Shown here: positions 41,427 to 52,700 of the stretch, one piece after another
How positions within the stretch are numbered: the stretch's first letter is position 1
Layout of the letters: the number at the start of each line of letters is the position of its first letter
From: Apus apus
Lineage: Eukaryota; Chordata; Aves; Apodiformes; Apodidae
Assembly (NCBI RefSeq): GCF_020740795.1
Contig: NC_067285.1
Coordinates: forward strand, 91,967,152 to 92,031,151
Length of the DNA: 64,000 nt
Reading direction: 5' to 3'
Notes under the pieces: generated by a model
Databases searched by the model: none
What the model was told of the DNA's origin: nothing
What the model saw: the letters and a program-made list of their open reading frames with translations, nothing else
Program-made: the position numbers and the translations under genes

Positions 41427-41533
41427 CCGCCCCTTGTTTGCTTACCGCCCCTTGCTTACCCCTCCTTGCTTGCCGCCCCTTGCTTACCCCTCCTTGCTTG
41501 CCGCCCCTTGCTTGCCGCCCCTTGCTTACCGCC
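41427..41533. repeat. Minisatellite, 14-bp unit, about 7 variable copies
   Basis: Copies of a unit like CCGCCCCTTGCTTA/G. Successive CCTTG cores start at 41432, 41450, 41464, 41478, 41492, 41506 and 41520, that is, 14 bp apart after an irregular first step of 18. Unlike the downstream array the units alternate between two variants. It lies in the same CpG island. Confidence 0.9.
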
Positions 41534-41948
41534 GCCTCCCTGCTGCGCGGGGTGCCCGCGGCAAGGAAGTGCCTTGGGCGGGCAGCGCCACGGGCTGCCG
41601 GGCGCGTCCTGCCGAGGGGAGCGGGCAGGGAGCCGCTAACGGACGCCGGGAAGGGGGAGGGGAGAGGAGGGCACCGCAGCAGCTCCGGGCACCGCCGGCG
41701 CGGGCTCCCCGGGCAAGGCGGCTGCTGCCCGCCGGGTGCTGCTGCCCGCCGGGTGCTGCTGCCGGCCCCTCCGGGCCGTCCCGCCCCGCCCCTACCTGCC
41801 TCCGGGCGGGAGGAGGCGGGAGAGACCGAGCCGAGCGCCCAGCGGCTGCCGCTCACCGCCTCCCGCCGCAGCCAGCGCGGGCGAAAATAGCAACAGGCGG
41901 CGGGTCCTGGGCCCGGCGGGGGCGGAGAGGAGCAGCGGCTGGCGGCGG

Positions 41949-42032
41949 GCAGCCGGCAACAGGCAGCCGGCAACAGGCAGCCGGCAACAGGCAGCCGGCA
42001 ACAGGCAGCCGGCAACAGGCAGCCGGCAACAG
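41949..42032. repeat. Minisatellite, 14-bp unit, 6 perfect copies
   Basis: Six head-to-tail identical copies of GCAGCCGGCAACAG inside the TBC1D1 promoter CpG island. Perfect identity suggests recent expansion and likely length variation between individuals. Confidence 0.97.
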
Positions 42033-42400
42033 GCGGGCGCCCGTGTCGCGACAGAGGGCAGCTGAGGCCCCTCACCCCGGCCCGTTTCGTCCCTCTCGAG
42101 GAGGATTTCGGCGGCGCTGCCCCGCGGTCTGTCACGACCCCTCAGCCCAGGCGCGCCGCGCGGCTGGGAGCACAGGAGGCAAGGCGGGAGCCACCATCAA
42201 AGGGACGTTTGCTTCTTGAAGTAGCCCGGCGCTTGGAATCGAAGCCCCTCTCGGGTCTGGGCCAGGTCTGCGGGCTCGCTTTCTCTGAATCACCTTCGTG
42301 CCATCCTCCCACTTGCTCTATGCATGAGGAGCCACACGTGCACATATATACACGTTTTTATACATGAAATCGCGCGAAGAGTTGGCGGTAGTTGGTCTTC

Positions 42401-45400
42401 CGGTTGCCAGAGAGGATAAGGAATTAATAGATCCAGAAACTTAATTATACTCCTCAGCAAGTCCTCTTTCCAGGCAGTCTGGCAGCCTACATTCCCATTC
42501 TGCAAACCACTTTTGCACTCAATTAATTTCAGGTCTTCTTGGCAGTAAGTCCACTGATTTACTTACTTTTAAGCCTGTGCACATTTGTAGAATCTGAGTT
42601 TTCTCAAGTAAATGTGCTCTGCTGCTGCTGCACATGCACTATGAGGGAAACCGTCAAGTGAACTGTCACATACAGGCACAATGTTGACCCAGATTATGAA
42701 AAACAAGTCACATTTGGTCTGTTAGCACATCACCTGCCTACGAAGTGTAAGGTGGTTCTACCTACATGCCTTTTGCTTGCTAGGTGTCCTTTTATAGGTT
42801 CATTGGTATGTGAGTCAAAGTGTGAAAGCAGCATAACCCACTTGCTCCCAGTGTGTGCTCAGTCCACGGTTTGCTGCTGCTCCTTCAGACACTGGAATAG
42901 GTACAAGTGCCTCTTGCCATCCTTTACATTCTTTGGGAACAGGAAGGCCATTTCTCTGCAAATCATGCCTGCCTTTAAACCATCACAGCTAAGGACAACA
43001 CTCTTACTCCAGTGTTATCACCTGCCAACAGGTGTCTCAGTATCTGAGACAAGTGTGTCCTTTGGTAATTTCAAGCCTCCTACTGGAGCATCACATGCCT
43101 TTGGTAATCATAATGTGGAAGATGGTGAACTGCAATCTCCATCCTGATGGCTCCAGCACTTCAGCCAAGGGCTTACAAATTCCCGAATTACCAACCAATA
43201 ATCTTGGGAATATTTTTTGGGGTTTGGGTTTGTTTTTTTTTTTACTGCTTCACTGCTGCCTTTCAGAGGGTGATAATGAAGCAGATAAGGATCCTACAAA
43301 ACTATTTTTTGCTGCTTGGAAAATCCTTGAAAAACAACAGAGGTAATACTAGAGCATCACAAATACAAATCCTTCCTTGCTTCTTCTCTTTGATAGCTGG
43401 GAAAGAAATCAGACTGTGCTTGAACTCATTCTTGGGGCCTTCTCATTTTTCCTGCTATCTCTGGCTCATCTATTACATCTTTGCCTAGCAGAGGTTTTTG
43501 TAAAACTAATCATGTTCTGATACAATATTTTACAAGCAAGTGAAACTTCTTGGATAAGAACTACGCTTAATATTGGTTTAATAGTTACATTTGCTCTAAT
43601 TTTTTTAAAAGTCCCCTTTTTCATTCAGGTAAACATACTTCCTTACAGTTAATAGGAGACAAAACTAACCTGAAGTATTTATATTTGGCAAACACCTTGA
43701 AAAACTATTCAGGAAGAGTCACTAAACTGTTTAATCCTGCAAATTTCTATAATGCTTGTTGGTAAGGTGTAGTGAAAATATAATATCTGAGTGCCTCAAA
43801 AAGGACGGAAATTTTAATATAACATTTGCAATGTTTTCTGATTATTTTATTTTAGAATATTTTGCTTTTTTATTAAATCTCACTTCAAAACCCAAGTAAT
43901 AAAAGACCTGTCAATGGTTTTAGAAGGCAGTATTCTGCTGTCTCTCACTAGCTCAACAACAGATTAAAATGTCATAATAAGAACAACACAATACTAATGA
44001 GATAGAGTGGAGAAACACACAGGTCATGGTAAGCATCTGGAGCAGACTCCAGCATGTTCAGCATTGTACATCTAAGTGACCATTAATTTCAGTGCTGGTA
44101 ACAGAGACTTAAAACACTGCTGCCACAGAAGTCAAATTGTTTGCAGAGAGGGTTTAGAAACAATACACAAGAGAGAACTTAAAGCTGTTATAAGATTAAA
44201 CAACAAGCATTTAGATATGAACATACTTTGGTGATAACAAGGAAAAAAGGGGAAAAACAACTCTCAAAGGACAAAAGAGTGCTTCTGGATAGCCATGTGG
44301 GCAAGCTGCAACTCCTCTTTATGGTTTGCATTTCTAGTAGAAGAGCATTTAAATATTAGGTAGCTCATGAGCTACGTAAGGTGATACGGAACTGTAGAAG
44401 ATGGGATTGTCTGTAATCACCTTCTCTTTCTGGTTGTAGCACTTGTCAGGTCTGCAAGGTGTGGTCTCCTGTTCTCATGATTCAACATTCAAATTCTCCT
44501 GAAGATAGGTATTTAAATGCTTTCTCTCAAGAACAAAAAGGTCACATGGTCTTTTATGTCTGTTTATCCAGAATGCAGGAAGACCAGTTTGTTTTCTACT
44601 TGGCCTGAGAGCATTCAGCCAGCCACTCATGAAAGTTTCCTAATTATTGGTCTCCAGGCTACATCAGACAGTATTCTTTATTTCTGCTTCTTGATGAAAC
44701 TGTTACTTACGTAGCAGGGCAAAAAAAAATAAATTTGTGAAAACAAGAAGAAAACCAGAACCAGGGTCATATGGTCCAGTCCCCAAAAAGTAAACACTTC
44801 CATGGGTACCAGGGACTGGAATCCCTGTATTCAGGTGAAAGCTCCAAGCACCAGACTTCCTAATAAGGTTTGATTTTCTAAAAGATTTTCTATCTGTTAA
44901 TTTTTCTCTCACAAGTTAGTTTTTGTTTACAGTAGCCTATTAACTAAAACAAACTACCATCACACTGAGGAGGAAAGTCAGCCTGGGCTTTCCACATCCT
45001 GCAAACATGAACTATAAAAGAATACCAGTTTAACCATTACCTGTTTGCCCAGTCACACTAAAAAAATGCCAAGAAAACCCCACCACTGCCTTTTGTACAG
45101 AACCTGAACATACAAGCTTGTATGAGGAGTGCTATGAGAACACATAGGCATTGAAGCCTCTATTGTAGGGGAAGGAGAAGAAGCATCTACTCACTGGACT
45201 CTAGCTGGGATGAGATTGTAGACCAGTACAAATTTAGGCTGAAGGTGCTTGGCCATGGGTGAGGGCAGGACCTGGGGCTGCTGTGACTGTGAATTCACCC
45301 TTTGAAGCAGTACAAGGCAGATGGGAAGTTTTAAGTTTCCCCCAGAAGATGGTTTCTGAGTTCAAGTTGCCCCACAGTTGGGCAGCAGTAACATTTTGGA

Positions 45401-48061
45401 TTATGAATTTGAATGCAGGCACCTACATTGTGCTTCAGTTGCAGCCTCTGTGCATTTCCCTCTGTATTACTCATGATTATGAATTTCTATTGCTATTATA
45501 TAAAACAGTCTAAGTCTTTATTTGTGATACGTTTCCTGTAAATCTCTTCAGTACCTTGTTACGGACATGATATTGTTTTGCAGTCCTTTGACTTAAGTGA
45601 GCTCTAGATGAAGTACAACATTCTTAACCAATGACATTGTATCTCCACATGCTATTTATATGTAGTTCCAGACATTCCATAAACAAAATTTGAATGATAA
45701 CTATTATAGCACGTTTGCTTATTTCGTATGCTATAGGAGTGCATGCCAGCGACATTAGTAAGTAATTATCTTCAAAGAAAAGAGGATTTCTGTTATCACA
45801 GATCATGATTAAAGAGTCAATAGTTGAGCTACAGTTACAGATCCTGCCTGCTGCTTCTGTGTTTTTGTGCATTTCAGATGTCATGATTAATCCTTCCTCC
45901 CCCTTTATTCCCATAAATACATTTCAAAATGACTTACCAGTGATTGTGTGGGTATTTTAAGCTTTTCCTTTTGTTTGGAAGCTGCTGTTGCTATGCTATC
46001 ATTTATATCACATTTTATTTAGGTGGATATCGGGATATGATTGGACAGTTGAATAGGCTCATCCCCATTATGCAGTGTTCTGATGGTGCATGACCTCATT
46101 TCAGGTACCTGGCAATTGCTACAAAAGAGAAATGTAGGCTTCCACTTGGAAGCTGAGCAGAACTGCTATCCTTGATGAATCTGCCTGCTTACATAGTGCA
46201 AATAAATATTGTGAAGGAAAGCAATGCAGCTCAGTTTAATTACTTTTGATTACTTCTGTATTTATGGGCAGAAAACAGTTTTGTTGGTAATTATTTTTAT
46301 TTACAATTACTTTTTAGATTTTACTTACGTATGGCATCTAGGTGCCCCCAGTCATGGAATCCTAGAAGTCCCTAATCTAGTGAAGACTTATATTGGTGCT
46401 TAGCTGATAAATGTTAATTTAATGTAATTAATATTAAGAGTTGCTATTCCCAGTGACTGTTAAACAAGGAGATCAGGTTTGCTTCTTGTTAGTGTGTCAA
46501 AATAAACCCCACAACTACTAGAACTTTGAAATGTAATAGTAAACAGGAAACTTCATTTTTAGAAACTTTGTAGGATAATTAGATAATCAACAGATTTAAA
46601 CACATACTTGTACAATATGAAAATAATTTATTATATGATAAGTCTTAAATAAATAATTCTGCAGCTCAAATACAGTATTTGCATTTTTCACTATATGCTG
46701 TGGACTAAGTTCACAGCCTGTAAGGAAGATGAAACGTATTTACTTCTTTCCAACCAAACTGTTTCATAAAGTTTACTGAAAAAAAAAATATAAAAAATTC
46801 AGGGCTGGATTTAAATTGTGACTAGTAAACAAACTAATAACCTTCAAGTGAAATCTATCAGACTAATATTAGAGCATTACTATGCTTTTATTGTTGGCAG
46901 AGTTTTTAGTACTATATTAATTTCTCCACAGTCTAGAGGCATTTCCACAGGAGCCCCATAGGGATGATTCCCTGTAGGATTAAATGTTTACAGCATTCAT
47001 TGGAACTGTGAGTACTTATGTGTTATAAAAAACAGGTTCATCTTACATGGTTTTGGTAACTTTGGGATGTGTCTTTCTGTAGGAATAGCCAGGGATTCCC
47101 TTACACTTGGATTCAGTCTGGGCTGCAAATACTATTTAATTCTAGTCATGACAGTTTCCATTTCTGGATAAAATATTAGGTCCTGTGCTCCCAGTTCAAG
47201 GCCAGTTGCTCACAAATTACATTTGTGGTCTTTTGTTTTGTTTAGTCTCAGTCCTGGGTCTAATAATCTCTAAATCTGCTTCATTATCTTGCACAACACT
47301 TTTTAGAAGAATTAGACCAGCTGTGAAGAAGCAGTGGCTTAGCCTCCATTTCAACTCCCAATACTAACTACTCTACAATTTGCAATACTACTGCTGCCCT
47401 TGTTTCAGTTCCAGATCCTCCTTCTCTGATGCAAGCCAAGGTTAGTAAAGACTCTAGCAACCACAAGTTTCATCTTGTAATTCTGTAGTTTGTCTTAAGA
47501 CTAGGGGCAGCAACATCATGATGGCCCTAGTATCAGCATGTTAGCAGAACCAGCCAGGCAGCCACCCATCCAGTCTGAAACTACCAGGAACTGCCTGCTC
47601 CTAGGAGAGATGACATCCCTAGGAGATTTCCAGGGAGGATGAAAGTAGTAATTAATGCATGTAGATGATCTGTAAATAAGGGCAACAGCTCAGCAGAAAC
47701 CCAGCCTGTCACAGGAAGCTGAGGGATAGACCAGGCCATCTGGGTCTCCTTTGCATCTCTCCAGAGTGAAGCAACTTGACAAACTCTGACCAAGGCTGAA
47801 CACACATGACTTTCCAAGATAGACAAATCATTAGCAAAATCCAGATCCAGGCATGGTATGTAGAGGCAGATGTAAAATAAACATGCCTCTCTAGCCTGTG
47901 GAGATGTGCAGATAAATACAGAAAACAATTAAAAAAAAAATCAAAGCCTGTAACTCTACTGCCTTCAGACCTTCCTCATGAATTTACTAAAGCATCCTTT
48001 ACTACATTCTGTAACAAAATAAATGAGAGACCTCCCATGCTACAAATGAAAATGAAAAGAA
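42401..48061. other. Intergenic region between PGM2 and TBC1D1
   Basis: AT-rich and without recognised genes. Overlapping plus-strand frames at 42.75-43.49 kb lack motifs, codon bias or splice context that would support a gene. Confidence 0.6.
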
Positions 48062-48470
48062 CCATGGAATGGTTTGGATTCAAAGGGACCTTTTAAAAAT
48101 AATCTAGTCCAACTCCACTTCCATAGGCAGTGACATCTTTCACTAGATCCAAGCCCCATCCAACCTGATCTTGAATGCTAGGAGGGAGGGGGCATCCACA
48201 GCTTTTCTGGGCAACCTGATCCAGTGTCTCACCACCCTCATGATAAAATATTTCTTCCTTTTACCCAATCTAAATCTACCCTCTTTCAGTTTAAAATGGT
48301 TAACACTTGTCATTACACACCATGGTAAAAAGTGTCTTTCTGTCTTTCTGATAAGCTCCCTTTATATACTGAAAGGCTGCAATGAGGTCTCCCTTTACTT
48401 TAAAAGACTAGGATTTGGTTAACAGCATACTCTGTTTCCTCAGTACCCTTCTTATTAAAGTTACTTTTCT
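48062..48470 (-). mobile_element. CR1 3' fragment
   Basis: A minus-strand CR1 tail of about 400 bp between the two genes. It starts at CATGGAATGGTTTGG, with the TCTAGTCCAACTCC segment, and runs into the end of ORF2 (CAACCTGATCCAGTGTCTCACC). It is diverged and interrupted. Confidence 0.9.
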
Positions 48471-49429
48471 ATGCCACACAGATGGACCTCAGTATGAATG
48501 ATTTGGATGCTGCCTTTGACTCTGTACTGCAAGAAAAGCTGATATGACAGCTGAAGAATGCAGGGACTGCTCCTTCCCTTGTGTCCTATGATACTAAGTC
48601 TGAAAGGTAAAAGCAGGTATCCAGTGCTCTTCGCTTACCATCCCAGCTAACAAGGTAAGCGACTATTTATTGGGGATGGAAGGGCAAGTTTGTTCCTTTA
48701 TGAATAATTTACTAAATTTGATCTATGCTTGGTCTGGCAAGTAGTCATTCTCCATGGGACACCAGAAGTAATTCTGACAGAGAGCTTTCTTTACCCACAA
48801 AATACTGGGGCTGTTAGAGCTACATTGATACCTAAAACAAGTACTGAAAATGCAGGAAGCCTTGTATTAAAGTCAACTGGTAAACTCCAAGTAACCACCT
48901 TGGCCTGTGCAAGTGCGAACAACAGCAGGCAATAAGATGGAAACTTCTGCTCTAAATTAGACAAGTCATGGTTGCATACAGTATGACAGGCACATCCAAC
49001 TAATTATGTTTAGTTCAATGAGGAAACAGGTGCTGTATGTAGATACATTATCTTAATAAGTTCATGGTATGAAAAGGCCACTTCATACATGTAGTATCTC
49101 TAAGATTGAATATTATGTATAATCCCAAATCAAATAGCTCTCCAGCAAATTCACAGAGACATTCTTGTTTATTTGGGGCAAAATCCCCCCAAAAAGATCA
49201 TTATTTCTGAAGCATTTGTCCCAAGTTTGTCAAAATCTCACCACAGGCTTTCAGTACTTAACAGAAGAACTTTTGCTTTACAAATCTAAACCTAGATAAA
49301 GTTGCGTAGTTTTACCAGATCACACACACAAAATAAATAAAACTCCCCACAAAACAGGCTGCATTCCAGGAATCAGGATATTACTTATAATATTTAATTA
49401 AAACAAGTTTTGATTGAAATATATTTGCA

Positions 49430-49668
49430 GTCAACTTTTAGTACACAGAGCTTTTATTTCAACTGATTGGGATCTTTTGGTCCTTTAAGGGTAGAGGTAC
49501 TTTCCTTCCGAAGTAAGATACTAGATCCAAGAGTACCCAGTGTAACTTGATAAAAGCAGAAGTCTTTTTAGTCTGAGCTCTCAGATGTTTGGTCCTAAAA
49601 ATCCTTACTTCTTAAATAATGCAATTCTAATGCTGAAAAAACCAATTAAGGTAGTATCTTTCACTATT
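49430..49668 (-). terminator. PGM2: PGM2 3' UTR with AATAAA polyadenylation signal
   Basis: Reading minus from the PGM2 stop, the first canonical AATAAA is at 49458-49453. This would give a 3' UTR of about 230-240 nt, with cleavage expected 10-30 nt further on. Another AATAAA at 49173-49168 could support a longer form. The cleavage site itself is inferred. Confidence 0.6.
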
Positions 49669-49771
49669 TTACTCAGTCTTTCGTTGAAGATTATTTTTTT
49701 CTGGTTGAAAGAAGTGTTTTTCAAGAGCGTTGACCAATTCATCTAGTTCCTTCTTCAGCTGTTCAACATCA
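49669..49771 (-). CDS. PGM2: PGM2 last coding exon with stop
   Basis: 103 nt including the TAA stop at 49671-49669. The acceptor is CTTCCTCAG. It encodes a final helix ([19 protein letters not shown]) and a short charged tail, with length and composition as in known PGM2 C-termini. Confidence 0.95.
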
Positions 49772-52700
49772 CTGAGGAAGAAAATCCACACAAATACAGA
49801 ACACAGTGTCAAAGTGGAGAAGCTAAAAAGCATATTTACAGTCTGAGGAATTTTTAAGTGTTGCATTGGTTTAGACAAACATCTACTAAAGCTACACTTG
49901 ATTTCTTATGGTATTGCACTGATGTTCACTTCCAGCTGATGTGCATGAAGGCACTTAAGACTACGGAGAAACCTAAACCCACGATATAATCTAAAATAGA
50001 ACAATCAGTTTGAGTTCAGAAGATCTTCTATTACTAAATGGATGTAATAAGATGTAATTAGAACTATAAATTTTATACTAGTGTTAGTATTTTCAGATGA
50101 ATTTTCATCTGTGAGAAAGCATTATTTTCGTAAGTTAAAAATTGCTTATCTGTCAGACCATATGATTGCCAAGACTACCAGTGAAAGGTATAATTACTAA
50201 ACATACAAGTGTTTAAAATGTATTAGAACACTTTATATATAGTTACATATGTTTAAAGCAACTATGTATGTAAAACAGAAGTGAATATATCGGCTGTTAC
50301 TTAAGGCAGAATATTTTTCTTGATGTTGTTTTTACTGAATGTGAAACCAAGTTCAAAAGAATTTCAGTGACAACAAGAATGTATCAACACATTTTTTCAA
50401 TGAAAAATTGAAACAAAGAGTTGAAGCTTTATGCAAATACTTTTGCTAAAACAATGACTGAAGCAATAATATTTGATCACGGAGAGCCCCTTCCCCACCA
50501 AAACAATTCCAAAAAGCCACACAGCCCCTATTACACAGCATTTATTGCTGAAAGTTACAATACCTGTTTCCAGGAGGTGCACAAAGTTCAGAATAGTATT
50601 TGATCTTTGGTTCTGTCCCACTGGTTCTCATTGTGGCCACTCCTCCATTAGCAAAAGTGAACGTTATCATTTGGCTACTTTTACTAGTGGGAAGTATCTA
50701 GAAATAGCAGAACAATTTTTTAGAAGCCTAGAAAGTACCTATATATAATGAATTTAAGACAAAACCCATGACTTGATGTCATATAGGATATGTCATAAGG
50801 ATCAGTTAAAATTAAGCTTTGCTCTGTTTTCTTCATCACCATGGCCTTGAAACCACAATAGACAAGTGACAGCCTTACCCTCAACCCAGAATGTGACAGC
50901 AGTAAATTACTGCTAGGCAGCTCATTGCAAGTCTAGTCAACATTTTTAGTACAAATAGAAATTGCTCTGTGATGACATTTCACGGGAGAAGAAAGATGAA
51001 TTGTGGAAAACTAAAGAATGCAAAGCCTCATCTCAGTAGGCAGTTTAACTTACAAGAAGATAATGCAAGATTGCCACAGCAAGACAGCAAGATGCTCCCA
51101 CCTGCCTTTACAGACTGTCATCTTGGAGAGAAAAGACACCACAAAACCAAACAAAAAACCCCAGCCCTCCTGCCCTTTCCCAGTCTTCATTTCCTCCCAA
51201 CAAGGCAAAATAATAATCCCCAATCTAACTTATTTTAAGCCTCAGATGTAACAGTATGCTTACGGTGTTTCTTCATTAAAAAAGCTATATATGTAAGTGT
51301 AAATACAGATATGATTTATATAAAATTTTAAAAATATACTTACAGCCTTTTTATCTGGCTGGCTGCTGTCATACCCAGTAGTTAGATCCCTTATTCCAGA
51401 AACTTTAAATCTTCCACAAGATTTTGGGTATGTGTTTTTTCCATCAAAATTTCGAAGGTTGTCAAAAAGCTGTTGAATAACTTTAGGATCATGACAGATG
51501 AAATACGAAGCTTTGGTAATATGGAAGCCGTATCTGTGAAGACACAATATTAATGAATTGAAGAAACAATGTTCTTTGAGTTGTGCACCATCCACATTAT
51601 GCAACCTTCTATAAAGCAAGAATATTTACTCATGGTCACCCAACTGTAGCATCAGTTCACCGTCTTCAAATTTTAAAAAGGCCTCAACTGCTTAATTTTC
51701 CTATTTTACATGTTTTAAGGAAACTTCTGTGCAGACACCTTTTCATGATTCAAAATGAGAAAGTTACTGCTAAACCAAAGGAAAAAAAAGTCATTATTGC
51801 CTTGAAGATCTAACCACCACAGAATGAGAACAGACTACACCTAAATAGCTTCCTTGACTGGATTCCAGCTGACCTTTTCTGAGTTAAACAAATTCCAGAC
51901 TGTTTTTTTCCCATCACACTTCAGAAGCTGCTTTTCCATTAAAGTATTTCTACTAAACCAAACTGTTCTGAACATCATCTCTTTACCTTATCCGTTTGCT
52001 GCCGGGTAATATGATGCAGAATCTGCATCAAAGACTAACCGCCTGCTAACAAGAACTCTTCAAAACAGCATATTGTTGAAAAGTATACAAGCCTGGACTG
52101 GTTGTTTAAATGAGCTCTTACTTTAGTAACACTTTGATGAGTATCCTTGATGCCAGAGAAAACCTGAAGGGCAGAATCTTTTGTTAGTATTGGGATACTC
52201 ATGTTAGAAACCTAGAAGGTTCCTTAAATAGGGTCATATTTATACAAAGGTCAATAGTTGAACCTATCCTATATTTGATAGAACTGATAAGCTTGCTAAG
52301 ACTGTGTCATTTTCCTGATCTGCCTTGACTTCTTGAATGGATTCCCCCTCCCATCCCTCCAGAATACAAAGTAGAGTTTCTTCTGCTTCAACAGCAACTC
52401 ACAAGACAAATTTGATGAATGACAAAGTAGTAAGGAGTAGAAAACTGCAACTCTATGCTAGCCAGAGGCAGGCAAAGAAAAAAACCACAAACACAAAATG
52501 ACCCCCCAAAACAAGACACCCCCCTCCAGTTCTAATTATCAAGCATCAATTTAATAAAGAATCATAGAATCATAGGGGTTGGAAGGGACCTCGAAAGATC
52601 ATCTAGTCCAACCCCCCTGCCAGAGCAGGGTCACCTAGAGTACATCACACAGGAACGCGTCCAGGCGGGTTTTGAATGTCTCCAGAGAAGGAGACTCCAC

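Larger units (their letters stand above)
40980..42400 (-). promoter_or_regulatory. TBC1D1: CpG island: likely TBC1D1 promoter and non-coding exon 1
   Basis: A sharply GC-rich, CpG-dense block in otherwise AT-rich DNA, 7-8 kb upstream of the TBC1D1 start exon and on the correct side for a minus-strand gene. It has several GC-box-like motifs (for example around 41920). A good minus-strand donor, GCG then GTGAGC, begins at 41856, so a non-coding first exon could end at 41857. Other donor-like GTAAGC sites lie in a tandem repeat further down. A TCACGTCA (ATF/CRE-like) site is near 40950-40957. The exact start site and exon cannot be settled from sequence alone. Long open frames across the island on both strands reflect GC content. 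Confidence 0.75.

Noticed and set aside
40987..42219. A 410-codon plus-strand frame and a 281-codon minus-strand frame
   Set aside because: Low-complexity translation of the TBC1D1 promoter island and its two minisatellites.
42752..43488. Three overlapping plus-strand frames of 104-131 codons
   Set aside because: They overlap in different frames and show no conserved motif or splice pattern. Chance frames are more likely.
46340..46400. A CR1-like terminus (TCATGGAATCCTAGAA)
   Set aside because: Only about 16 bases match and the neighbouring sequence does not continue as CR1.
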